A stretch of 8,239 bases of DNA from Chitinophagaceae bacterium (GCA_023251195.1 JAHEZG010000170.1:1-8239); one strand, 5' to 3'. Numbered from the stretch's first letter, positions 1 through 6,978 are shown. Notes: generated by a model from the sequence alone, not told the origin. Program-made: numbers and translations.

Positions 1-1
1 G

Positions 2-1192
2 GAAAAATATGACTGGTCGGTTTCTTACGAGCGCACAAGCGACCAACCGTACGGATTGCAGTTGCTTTACAATTTATTCAAAACAGAATACGCCGGTTCA
101 CGCTTTGTAGAAATAAATAAACCACTGCGCGAAAATTTAGAGGCGCTTAAAAACCACCACGATGCGCTTTATTTTATTGCCGGTGGTTGGTTGTATCTCG
201 ATAGCACGGCACAAGATGCAGTGATGGATTTTGTGAGTGAAGGCAACACCGCATTTATTTCCGCCGCGTATGTTCCATATAATATTTATTATGATTTGTT
301 GAATGGAAAAATTTCAGATTCCACTGATGATGAATATTCGAATTACTACCAGCCTTATCATTTCAGTGATTCCATTGTATCATTTTCGTTGCTGCATTCG
401 TCTTTTCAAAACGACAGCAGTTTCAAAGTCAATTATATTTTTAACTGGAAGTTTGTGTTTGGCGATTGGAATTATTTTTTTGAAAAGGGCCGTGAACAAT
501 CACTCGATTCTGTTGCAGCACTCGGAACTATCAATACAGATTATGTCAATTTCATTCGGGTTAAATATGGCAAGGGTTATTTTTATCTGCACAGCAATCC
601 CATTGCGTTCACCAATTTCAATCTCAATCACGAGCAAGGATTTCAATACCTGCAAAATGTGTTTTCAAATTTTCATCCTGCCACTATCATTTGGGACGAA
701 GCAAGTAAACTCCCTTACCAGGATGACCGCTCAAAACAATATGCCGGCGAAAGCCCGTTGAAATTTATTCTCGGAAATCGTTCGTTAAGGTGGGCTTGGT
801 ATGTATTGCTCTTCGCTGTTTTGCTGTTCATTTTATTCAGGGCCAAGCGTGTTCAAAAAACCATTCCTGTTCTTGAACCCAACTTAAATACATCGCTGGA
901 GTTTGTGCAAACAGTAAGCAGATTATATTTTTTGCAAAACGACCACCTTGCTCTTGCCAAACAAAAAATGAAATTGTTTTCGCTCTTCAGCCGTAATAAA
1001 TACAAAATCACTTTTAAAAATAATACAGATGAAGAGTTGAATCGCCTCGCTTTAAAATCAGAAGTAAACTTTCAGGAGGTGAAACATATTTTCACTTCCT
1101 ACAAACTCATTTCATCTCGCACTTACATCAGTGCTGATGAACTGATTGAATTTCACAAAAGCATTGATCACTTTTACCGAACCTGTAAATAA
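2..1192 (+). CDS. DUF4350 domain-containing membrane protein, 5' end cut by window edge
   Basis: The reading frame is open to the left edge; the codon at base 2 already encodes conserved-looking sequence (EKYDWSVSYERTSDQPYG). A TTG at 56 is therefore an internal Leu rather than the start, and an N-terminal membrane segment probably lies outside the window. About 396 residues are visible. The first ~260 resemble a DUF4350 domain, expected to lie outside the cytoplasm: PYG near the start, then ALYFIAGGWLYLD, YGKGYFYLHSNP and IIWDE. A single transmembrane helix (WAWYVLLFAVLLFILF, encoded around 788-841) is followed by RAKRVQK and a cytoplasmic tail of about 115 residues. It lies 6 bases before the MoxR gene, so the two are surely cotranscribed. 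DUF4350 proteins commonly sit beside MoxR and DUF58 genes, but their biochemical role is unknown. The family call is fairly secure; the function is not. Confidence 0.85.
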   Translation, partial: EKYDWSVSYERTSDQPYGLQLLYNLFKTEYAGSRFVEINKPLRENLEALKNHHDALYFIAGGWLYLDSTAQDAVMDFVSEGNTAFISAAYVPYNIYYDLLNGKISDSTDDEYSNYYQPYHFSDSIVSFSLLHSSFQNDSSFKVNYIFNWKFVFGDWNYFFEKGREQSLDSVAALGTINTDYVNFIRVKYGKGYFYLHSNPIAFTNFNLNHEQGFQYLQNVFSNFHPATIIWDEASKLPYQDDRSKQYAGESPLKFILGNRSLRWAWYVLLFAVLLFILFRAKRVQKTIPVLEPNLNTSLEFVQTVSRLYFLQNDHLALAKQKMKLFSLFSRNKYKITFKNNTDEELNRLALKSEVNFQEVKHIFTSYKLISSRTYISADELIEFHKSIDHFYRTCK

Positions 1193-1198
1193 TTAAGC

Positions 1199-2233
1199 AT
1201 GGAAGAAAATTCAGAAAACACAATGGATAATAATATCGAAAGCGCAAATATTGAAAGCACTCCGCCACCCACGCAATTGCAAACCGAATTGCAACACCTG
1301 AGCAGTGAAGTATTAAACATCCGCAGAGAGTTAAGTAAAATAATTGTTGGCCAGGATAACCTGGTCACGCTTTTATTAAATGGTTTGCTGGCCGGCGGTC
1401 ATGTGCTGATTGAAGGTGTGCCCGGAATTGCAAAAACACTCACCGCAAAATTGATTGCAAAAACTTTGAGTGTAAATTTTTCGCGAATACAATTTACGCC
1501 CGATCTTATGCCTTCTGATGTAACTGGCACTACAGTGTTCAATGCAAAGACTGCGGAGTTTGGTTTTCATCGCGGCCCCGTGTTCAGCAATGTTGTTTTA
1601 ATTGACGAAATAAATCGTGCGCCTGCAAAAACACAATCAGCTTTGTTTGAAGTGATGGAAGAATTGCAGATTACTGTTGATGGAAAAACATATCCAATGG
1701 AAGCGCCCTTCATGGTTCTTGCCACGCAAAACCCCATTGAGCAGGAAGGCACTTACCGATTGCCGGAAGCGCAGCTCGACCGTTTTTTATTCCGCGCCAA
1801 AATCACTTACCCAAATGTGGAGCAGGAGGTGATGATACTGCAGCGCTTCAAAGAAGATTTCACCATTCGCCAATCCACCGAAGTTAAAGCGGTGATGAAT
1901 GCGGCTGAGGTGATGAAGTACCGAAAGCTGGTGGAACAGGTTTATATAAAAGATGAACTCATCAACTACATCGCGCAAATAATTGTGGCCACGCGCAACC
2001 ACGGCGATTTATTTCTCGGCGCATCACCACGCGCGTCACTTGCAGTTATGAAAGCGGCAAAAGCAATGGCAGCCATGAGTGGTCGTGAGTTCGTTACACC
2101 TGATGATATTCGTTTTGTTACAGCACCCGTTTTAAATCACCGCATCATTCTCTCACCCGAAAAAGAAATGGAAGGAGTGGAAATAGAAGATGTTATTAAT
2201 CAGGTGGTACAGAGTGTGGAAGTGCCGAGGTAA
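1199..2233 (+). CDS. MoxR-family AAA+ ATPase
   Basis: The 344-residue product is a complete MoxR-type AAA+ ATPase. Visible motifs are Walker A GVPGIAKT (73-80), Walker B VVLIDEIN (132-139, with D136 and E137), sensor 1 in ATQNP (N178), the arginine-finger region LDRF (R195) and sensor 2 GASPRAS (R278). A C-terminal helical lid follows. The first ~35 residues are a polar, poorly conserved extension rich in E, N, S and T; Met9 (base 1223) is a possible alternative start, but ATG 1199 fits the short gap to the preceding stop. No Shine-Dalgarno is seen, as usual in Bacteroidota. MoxR proteins are thought to act as chaperones that assemble or activate vWA-domain partners. The partner here is presumably the DUF58 product encoded 4 bases downstream. 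The substrate cannot be read from the sequence. Confidence 0.95.
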   Translation: MEENSENTMDNNIESANIESTPPPTQLQTELQHLSSEVLNIRRELSKIIVGQDNLVTLLLNGLLAGGHVLIEGVPGIAKTLTAKLIAKTLSVNFSRIQFTPDLMPSDVTGTTVFNAKTAEFGFHRGPVFSNVVLIDEINRAPAKTQSALFEVMEELQITVDGKTYPMEAPFMVLATQNPIEQEGTYRLPEAQLDRFLFRAKITYPNVEQEVMILQRFKEDFTIRQSTEVKAVMNAAEVMKYRKLVEQVYIKDELINYIAQIIVATRNHGDLFLGASPRASLAVMKAAKAMAAMSGREFVTPDDIRFVTAPVLNHRIILSPEKEMEGVEIEDVINQVVQSVEVPR

Positions 2234-2237
2234 ATAT

Positions 2238-3578
2238 TTGAAATCTCGTGAAATTTTTAAATCAACTTTTCTCACTAATCGGTTTTTTGTGGCAATGGCT
2301 GCGATGGTTGCCGCGTATGCCATCAGTTTTGCTTATCCGTTTTTATTTTATGTGTGTAATGCTGTTTTGGTTTTATTCATCACTGCTTTTATTGCTGATA
2401 TTTTTTTACTCTTCAACTCACAGGTAAAAATTAAAGCATTGCGCAAAGTGCAGCCTGTGCTTTCGCTTGGCGAAGTGCAGCATGTGGAACTGCAAATAGA
2501 AAATCAATCGCCCATGAAAATGCGGGCGAGAGTGATTGATGAATTGCCTGAACAATTGCAGGAACGGAATTTTCATCTGCATTTAATCATTGATGAAAAT
2601 GAAAAGAAAAAAGTGCAGTACGATGTGCGACCACTCTCGCGCGGAGAATATTTATTCGGAAACATTAATGTGTTTCTGCAATCCATCATCAGTTTGGTTG
2701 AACGGAGAATTAATGTTGAATGCGAATCGTCAACTGCAGTTTTTCCGAACATCATTCAAATGAAAAAATTTGAACTGATGGCATTCTCTCGACTTAATAC
2801 TTTTCAAGGATTGCGAAGACTGCGCCGCCTTGGTCACAGTTATGAGTTTGAACAGATAAAAGAATATGTGCAGGGTGATGATTACCGAAGCATTAACTGG
2901 AAAGCAACCAGCCGCAAAGCCGACCTGATGGTGAATCAGTTTGAAGATGAACGCGCACAACAAGTGTACTGCCTGATTGATAAAGGAAGAGCGATGCATA
3001 TGCCCTTCAACGATTTGAGATTGCTCGATCATGCAATTAATACTTCGCTCGTGATTTTAAATATTGCCTTACGCAAGCACGATAAAGCAGGTCTGGTTTC
3101 GTTTGCCGATAAGTGTGATGTGTTTGTGAAGGCAGAAAAGGGCGGACATCAACTTCGAAAAATTATGGAGCAGTTGTATCGCGAGCAAGAACGGATGTTC
3201 GAAGCGAATTTTGAAAATCTGTATTCCATTATTCGAAGCACTATCACACAACGGAGTTTGCTTTTTTTGTTCACCAATTTCGAAAGTTATTATGCAATGG
3301 AACGGGTGATGCCGCTACTGCGCCGTATGAATCTCCGGCACTTGTTAGTAGTTGTGTTTTTTGAGAATACGGAAATTGAAGATTACTCAAAACAGAAAGC
3401 AACTTCATTGGAAGAAATTTATAATCACACCATTGCTCAAAAATTTTCAGCAGAGAAATTACAGATTGTTCAGCAACTGACTTTGTATGGCATTCAAAGT
3501 ATTCTCACCCGACCGGAAGAGTTGGCATTGAATACAGTGAATAAATATTTAGAATTGAAATCGAGAGGATTGATTTAG
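2238..3578 (+). CDS. DUF58 domain-containing (vWA-like) membrane protein
   Basis: I place the start at TTG 2238, 4 bases after the MoxR stop, giving 446 residues that begin MKSREIFKSTFLTNRFF. This matches the usual N-terminus of the family, where a short basic stretch ending in LTNRFF precedes two membrane helices (about 16-60). An ATG at 2190 in the same frame would add 16 residues that overlap the MoxR reading frame and look unlike the family. The DUF58 signature is clear at about 199-238: GHSYEFEQIKEYVQGDDYR, then INWKATSRKADL and a following FEDE. A vWA-like fold follows, with a degenerate metal site at D248 (DKGRA instead of DxSxS). DUF58 proteins are typically encoded with a MoxR ATPase and are presumed to be its client. 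The gene ends just before a strong inverted repeat. Family certain; cellular role unknown. Confidence 0.9.
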   Translation: MKSREIFKSTFLTNRFFVAMAAMVAAYAISFAYPFLFYVCNAVLVLFITAFIADIFLLFNSQVKIKALRKVQPVLSLGEVQHVELQIENQSPMKMRARVIDELPEQLQERNFHLHLIIDENEKKKVQYDVRPLSRGEYLFGNINVFLQSIISLVERRINVECESSTAVFPNIIQMKKFELMAFSRLNTFQGLRRLRRLGHSYEFEQIKEYVQGDDYRSINWKATSRKADLMVNQFEDERAQQVYCLIDKGRAMHMPFNDLRLLDHAINTSLVILNIALRKHDKAGLVSFADKCDVFVKAEKGGHQLRKIMEQLYREQERMFEANFENLYSIIRSTITQRSLLFLFTNFESYYAMERVMPLLRRMNLRHLLVVVFFENTEIEDYSKQKATSLEEIYNHTIAQKFSAEKLQIVQQLTLYGIQSILTRPEELALNTVNKYLELKSRGLI

Positions 3579-3586
3579 AGTTCAGG

Positions 3587-3665
3587 ATAGAACGCAGATT
3601 TTTATGATTTGCGCAGATTAAAAAATCTTAATCGATCTTAATAATCATAAAAATCTGCGTTCTAT
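3587..3665. repeat. Perfect 23-bp inverted repeat between convergent genes (possible bidirectional terminator or interspersed repeat)
   Basis: Bases 3587-3609 are exactly complementary to 3643-3665 (23 of 23), with a 33-base loop. The loop has its own order: GATTAA (3616-3621) can pair with TTAATC (3628-3633), and ATCTTAAT occurs twice (3625-3632 and 3635-3642). CGCAGATT occurs directly repeated at 3593-3600 and 3613-3620. It lies 8 bases after the DUF58 stop and 15 bases before the RDD stop on the other strand, so a transcript from either side would fold it. The stem is AT-rich with no long U-tract right after it, which makes it a poor classical intrinsic terminator. From memory, CGCAGATT-type sequences recur in Bacteroidota intergenic regions, so it may be one copy of a dispersed family. 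The structure is certain; the role is inferred. Confidence 0.8.
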
Positions 3666-3680
3666 TAAGAGTTGTAAAAT

Positions 3681-4118
3681 TCAGTTTCTATAAATAACAA
3701 AAGTCTTAGCCAGCTTATCGTGCAATGCCTGATGGCGTGAATCAAATGCCGCCATGATGTAACCGATTAATAAAAGGATGGAAGAAATAAATTTTGCAAA
3801 ATATCTTCCTGTTGCATTCATGAATGATATGCGTTCGCCTTGTTCGCTCACAACCATAATTCCCAATGAAATTTTTCCAATGGTTCCCATATTGCTTGAG
3901 CTTTCCATTCCTGCAAAGTAGAGCCAGCCAACAATTAATGAAAAAGGATTACTTGTAAAAGAAGAATAAGATGAACTGCTTAAAAATATTAATGCAAATA
4001 AAGATGAAGTAACACTGATGAGAATTGCATCAATGAATAATGCTGCAAAGCGAGACCAGAAACTTGCGTATCTGAAATTCAGTATTCTGTTTTCGGGTAA
4101 GTCAAGAATTGTTTCCAT
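3681..4118 (-). CDS. RDD family membrane protein
   Basis: The 145-residue product carries RDD-domain hallmarks: an R-F-A-A-L-F-I-D motif opening the first helix (about 23-30), GTIGKISLGI in the middle (about 78-87) and RHQALHDKLAKTFV near the C-terminus, where H and D are family-typical. Three hydrophobic segments lie at roughly 24-46, 58-70 and 108-125. RDD proteins are small inner-membrane proteins, some proposed to be ion or proton antiporters; no specific function follows here. The gene is convergent with the DUF58 gene and shares the inverted repeat with it. RDD genes are frequent companions of MoxR/DUF58 operons, so a link is plausible despite the opposite orientation. The start at 4118 gives a normal family N-terminus (METILDLPENRI). 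No convincing promoter is seen; upstream lies degenerate CACAGAG-type repeat sequence. Confidence 0.88.
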   Translation of the reverse strand: METILDLPENRILNFRYASFWSRFAALFIDAILISVTSSLFALIFLSSSSYSSFTSNPFSLIVGWLYFAGMESSSNMGTIGKISLGIMVVSEQGERISFMNATGRYFAKFISSILLLIGYIMAAFDSRHQALHDKLAKTFVIYRN

Positions 4119-4135
4119 TTAGTTTGATTCTGTTT

Positions 4136-4209
4136 TTTTAACACGGAGTAACAGAGAATATTTAAGTTTATTTTTTTAAAATTATATTTTATCACAGAGA
4201 GCACGGAAG
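4136..4209. repeat. Left-hand degenerate CACGGAG/CACAGAG repeats flanking the GxxExxY gene
   Basis: Two related units occur here: ACACGGAGTAACAGAGAA (4141-4158) and CACAGAGAGCACGGAAG (4193-4209), separated by an AT-rich stretch. TTTTAACACGGAG (4136-4148) is an inverted match, 12 of 13 bases, to 4705-4717 on the far side of the GxxExxY gene. The second unit also resembles, in inverted orientation and with one indel, bases 4677-4693. The right-hand unit ends 2 bases before the TAA of the GxxExxY gene. Origin and function are unknown; they look like decayed copies of an interspersed repeat. Confidence 0.65.
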
Positions 4210-4211
4210 TT

Positions 4212-4622
4212 TTATTCACTTGGAAGTTTTGCGAATTCTTCTGTAACAAGTGAAACAAGGTTGTCTTTTATGTTTTCGCAATTAAAATTTATTATAAGAC
4301 CTTTTGGTTTTGCGGCGAGTTTTAAATAGGAGAGAAGTTGTGCTTTGAATACAGGAATCATTTCTTCTACAGCTTTTTCTTCGACAATAATTAAATCATT
4401 AATAAGCAAATCAATTTTCAATTTGTCTCCCAAATTTTTCCCTTTATAAATTATCGGAACAAATATTTGCGATTTAACATTTAATCCTGCGCGTTGCAAC
4501 TCTTCAATAAAGCAAGTTTCATAAACTGATTCTAATAAACCTGGACCAAGATACTTGTGTACTTCAATTGCACATCCAATTACCTTGTACGAAATCTCAT
4601 TTATGTATTTCTGAGTAATCAT
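4212..4622 (-). CDS. GxxExxY family protein, PD-(D/E)XK nuclease-like
   Basis: The 136-residue product has the family-defining GxxExxY motif at G28-E31-Y34 within GPGLLESVYE. It also has a plausible PD-(D/E)XK core: D71 in LKIDLLI, then E81-x-K83 in IIVEEKAV, and a following AQLLSYLK helix (94-101). Length and both ends match the family, so it looks intact. Family members are predicted nucleases by fold, but no substrate or pathway is established that I know of. The gene stands alone between the RDD and ABC exporter genes and is bracketed by CACAGAG/CTCTGTG repeats; one copy (4623-4637) directly abuts the ATG. This suggests that gene and repeats arrived or move together, which is inference. 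Codon choice looks more AT-rich than in the MoxR operon. Family call strong; activity unproven. Confidence 0.9.
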   Translation of the reverse strand: MITQKYINEISYKVIGCAIEVHKYLGPGLLESVYETCFIEELQRAGLNVKSQIFVPIIYKGKNLGDKLKIDLLINDLIIVEEKAVEEMIPVFKAQLLSYLKLAAKPKGLIINFNCENIKDNLVSLVTEEFAKLPSE

Positions 4623-4740
4623 CCTCTGTGTTCTCTGAAAAAATTAATAATTGTATTCTAGGTCTTATCAAAAAATCTTAGTGCTTCTCTGTGTTTCTTC
4701 GTGCCTCAGTGTTAAAATATTTTCTCTATTTCTCTGTGGT
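4623..4740. repeat. Right-hand CTCTGTG repeat cluster
   Basis: Three related units lie between the GxxExxY start and the ABC exporter stop: CCTCTGTGTTCTCTG (4623-4637), CTTCTCTGTGTTTCTTCGTG (4684-4703) running on into CCTCAGTG, and CTCTATTTCTCTGTGG (4724-4739). CTCAGTGTTAAAA (4705-4717) pairs as an inverted repeat with 4136-4148 at 12 of 13 positions. The units are irregular in length and spacing, unlike a CRISPR array or a simple tandem repeat. The 125-base region holds no supportable gene. Confidence 0.65.
4639..4675 (-). promoter_or_regulatory. Tentative promoter for the GxxExxY gene
   Basis: Reading the minus strand, TTTG (4672-4669) is followed after 22 bases by TAATTTTT (4646-4639). 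The latter matches the Bacteroidota -7 consensus TAnnTTTG at all but the last base. The spacing is slightly longer than usual. Transcription would start near 4634, inside the repeat unit that abuts the start codon. In AT-rich sequence such matches arise easily, so this is a weak call. Confidence 0.25.
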
Positions 4741-4747
4741 AAAAACT

Positions 4748-6571
4748 CTAAGCAAATGCCTGCAAGTCCACTAACTTTTTATACAAACCAGCTTGCGCAA
4801 TCAATTGCGCATGTGTTCCGCGTTCTTCAATTCTTCCCTGATTCAACACAATAATTTCATCAGCATGTTGAACAGTTGAAAGCCGGTGTGCAATCACAAC
4901 TGCCGTATGATCTTTCAATAAATTATTTACTGCATCCTGTACCAATTGTTCTGATTCTGTATCGAGTGATGAAGTTGCTTCATCTAAAATTAATATAGGT
5001 GGATTTCGTAACACTGCTCTTGCAATGGTTATTCTTTGTCGTTCACCACCACTCAATCTATTTCCTCTGTCGCCGGTAATTGTTTGATAACCTTTTTCTT
5101 TTTTAACAATGAAGTTATGTGCATTGGCAACTTTTGCTGCGAGAATAACTTCATCTTCCGTAATTCCGGTTAAACCAAAAGCAATGTTGTTGAATAATGT
5201 ATCGTTAAATAATACAGCTTCTTGTGTCACCATTCCGAACATACTTCGCAGGTCAGCAATTTTATAATCGCGCAAATCAATTCCATCCAATAAAATACTT
5301 CCTTCCACCGGATCATAAAATCGTGGAAGCATATCAGCAATAGTTGACTTACCTGCACCCGACGGACCAACCAATGCAATCATTTTTCCTTTTTGAATTT
5401 TGAGATTGATATTGTGTAACACTGCCTTTCCTTCTGCGTGAGAAAATCCAATATTTTTTAATTCAATACTTTGGTTGAATGTTGAAACACTTTTCGCGTT
5501 TTCTTTTTCCTCGATTTTTATTTCAGCATCCATAATGTGTTGAATGCGGTCGGCAGAGGCCATTCCTTTTTGAATGTTATAATAAGCAGTTGAAAGTGAT
5601 TTTGCAGGATTAATTATTTGAGAAAAGATGACAACAAAATTGATAAAGGCTGCTGCTTGTAAAGACTGATCATTTTCCAAAACCAGTTTCCCTCCATAAT
5701 ATAAAACCATTACCACAACGGATATTCCTAAAAATTCAGAAAGCGGTGACGATAAATCTTTTTTCCGTTGCATACTTTTCGATAAGCGGTAATACTTCAT
5801 GTTATCGTCGCCGAATTTATTTTCCAAATATTTTTCTGCTCGGAATGCTTTAACAATTCTGTTTCCTGAAATAGTTTCATCTAATAATGAAAGTAAATCG
5901 CCTAACAATTGTTGCCCTTTTACTGATTGTCTTTTCAGCATTCTTCCGATTCTTCCAATGATTAATCCGGTTACAGGCAAAATAATTAATACAAACAAAG
6001 TGAGTTGCGGACTTATATAAATCATAGCGCCAAGTGAAACCAGAATGGCAACCGGTTCTTTAAATAAACTTTCAATAAAATTCATTATTGACCAGTCAAT
6101 TTCCTGCACATCGGTTGTGCATCTCGAAATAATATCTCCTTTTCTTCCTTCCGTAAAAAATGAAACAGGCAGCACCAGGATTTTATTGAAAATATTATTG
6201 CGGATATTTCTGATAACTCCATGGCGCATGGGTGCAACAAAATAGAGTGCAGCAAACCGCGACAGGTTTTTCAGAAAAAATAAAACCAGCACACACAAGC
6301 ACAAAAACACCAATGCCTGAACAGCACCTTGTTCTGAAATTATTATTCCGAGTTTGTAATTAAAATAATTCAAGAGTCCATTTACGGAAACATGAAACCC
6401 GGGGTCATCAACCGGCGGTTTTACTTGTTTGAACAACACCTGCAAAAACGGAAACAGCATGGCCATACTGAATACCGAAAAAACATTGGAGATGATGTTA
6501 AAAAGTATATTTAATAAAATATTGCCCCAGTATGGTCGGGCATATTTGAGCAGCGAATTCAATTTCTTCAT
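4748..6571 (-). CDS. MsbA-like ABC exporter (fused transmembrane and ATP-binding domains)
   Basis: The 607-residue product is a full-length half-transporter that should work as a homodimer in the inner membrane. The N-terminal exporter domain (about 1-330) has six hydrophobic segments, near 18-43, 86-110, 165-185, 187-208, 280-297 and 307-325. The C-terminal nucleotide-binding domain has Walker A GPSGAGKST (402-410), Q-loop Q450, signature LSGGE (506-510), Walker B LILD with catalytic E531, D-loop SSLD (534-537) and H-loop H562. All catalytic residues are present. The A-loop aromatic position in FSHAEGKAVL is His378 rather than the usual Tyr. Resemblance to MsbA suggests lipid or lipid A flipping, but substrate cannot be read from sequence and drug or peptide export is possible. 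It is divergent from rbfA with 49 bases between start codons; a weak -7-like TAATTTTA lies at 6586-6579. Confidence 0.93.
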   Translation of the reverse strand: MKKLNSLLKYARPYWGNILLNILFNIISNVFSVFSMAMLFPFLQVLFKQVKPPVDDPGFHVSVNGLLNYFNYKLGIIISEQGAVQALVFLCLCVLVLFFLKNLSRFAALYFVAPMRHGVIRNIRNNIFNKILVLPVSFFTEGRKGDIISRCTTDVQEIDWSIMNFIESLFKEPVAILVSLGAMIYISPQLTLFVLIILPVTGLIIGRIGRMLKRQSVKGQQLLGDLLSLLDETISGNRIVKAFRAEKYLENKFGDDNMKYYRLSKSMQRKKDLSSPLSEFLGISVVVMVLYYGGKLVLENDQSLQAAAFINFVVIFSQIINPAKSLSTAYYNIQKGMASADRIQHIMDAEIKIEEKENAKSVSTFNQSIELKNIGFSHAEGKAVLHNINLKIQKGKMIALVGPSGAGKSTIADMLPRFYDPVEGSILLDGIDLRDYKIADLRSMFGMVTQEAVLFNDTLFNNIAFGLTGITEDEVILAAKVANAHNFIVKKEKGYQTITGDRGNRLSGGERQRITIARAVLRNPPILILDEATSSLDTESEQLVQDAVNNLLKDHTAVVIAHRLSTVQHADEIIVLNQGRIEERGTHAQLIAQAGLYKKLVDLQAFA

Positions 6572-6602
6572 TCGGGGGTAAAATTAACACTTAGATTAAC
6601 TT

Positions 6603-6610
6603 TACATTTG
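6603..6610 (+). promoter_or_regulatory. Bacteroidota-type -7 promoter element for rbfA
   Basis: TACATTTG matches the TAnnTTTG consensus of the Bacteroidota primary sigma factor exactly. It ends 10 bases before the rbfA ATG, so the transcript would have a leader of only about 5 bases. A clear -33 TTTG is not seen at the expected distance. It probably drives both rbfA and the permease gene. Confidence 0.6.
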
Positions 6611-6620
6611 CCCAATTATT

Positions 6621-6971
6621 ATGCAACACATACGACAGAAAAAAATAGGCGAATTGATTCGCAAAGAGCTGAGTACTTTATTTCAGCGCAACGGAATAAG
6701 CACACACGGTGGTGGCATGGTTACCATTTCAGGTGTAGATGTAACTCCCGACCTGATGATTGCCAGAGTGTATCTCAGCTTATTCAATATAAAAACTCCG
6801 GAAAAGTTTTTAGAAAACCTGAATGATAAAATGCACGAGCTGCGTGGTCAGTTAGGTAATGAAATACGGCACCAGGTTCGTCACATTCCTGAACTGGAAT
6901 TCAGGATTGATGATACATTGGATAATGTTTTCAAGTTGGAAGAATTATTAAAAAAGAATAAGGAGCAATAA
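6621..6971 (+). CDS. rbfA: Ribosome-binding factor A
   Basis: The 116-residue product fits RbfA in length and pattern. The N-terminal RQKKIGELIRKELSTLF helix (5-21) is followed by VTISGVDVTPDLMIARVYLSLF (34-55), the characteristic strand pair of this KH-like fold. Next come a helix around 67-84 (LNDKMHELRGQLGNEIRH) and VRHIPELEFRIDDTLDN (86-102), which is strongly RbfA-like. RbfA binds the 30S subunit and helps mature the 5' end of 16S rRNA, notably in the cold. ATG 6621 is chosen because it gives the standard N-terminus and lies just after a good -7 element. The gene is followed after 7 bases by the LolC/E-like permease gene, an arrangement I recall from other Bacteroidota genomes. Confidence 0.95.
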   Translation: MQHIRQKKIGELIRKELSTLFQRNGISTHGGGMVTISGVDVTPDLMIARVYLSLFNIKTPEKFLENLNDKMHELRGQLGNEIRHQVRHIPELEFRIDDTLDNVFKLEELLKKNKEQ

Positions 6972-6978
6972 TTTTTTC

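Noticed and set aside
303..761. 152-codon plus-strand frame inside the DUF4350 gene
   Set aside because: It overlaps a clearly conserved gene in another frame and has no recognisable motif.
2730..3032. 100-codon minus-strand frame inside the DUF58 gene
   Set aside because: It lies antisense to the conserved DUF58 motif, so it is explained by codon bias of the real gene.
1..3578. The DUF4350-MoxR-DUF58 operon as a novel system
   Set aside because: This gene arrangement is well known in Bacteroidota, although its function is poorly understood.
4623..4740. Possible CRISPR-like array of CTCTGTG repeats
   Set aside because: The units vary in length, sequence and spacing, there are only a few, and no cas genes are nearby.
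4651..4854. Small plus-strand reading frame of 67 codons
   Set aside because: It runs through the repeat cluster and then antisense to the 3' end of the ABC exporter gene; no protein-like pattern is seen.
6608..6826. Alternative 72-codon plus-strand frame overlapping rbfA
   Set aside because: RbfA in the other frame is complete and well matched; this frame starts at a non-ATG codon and shows no family pattern.
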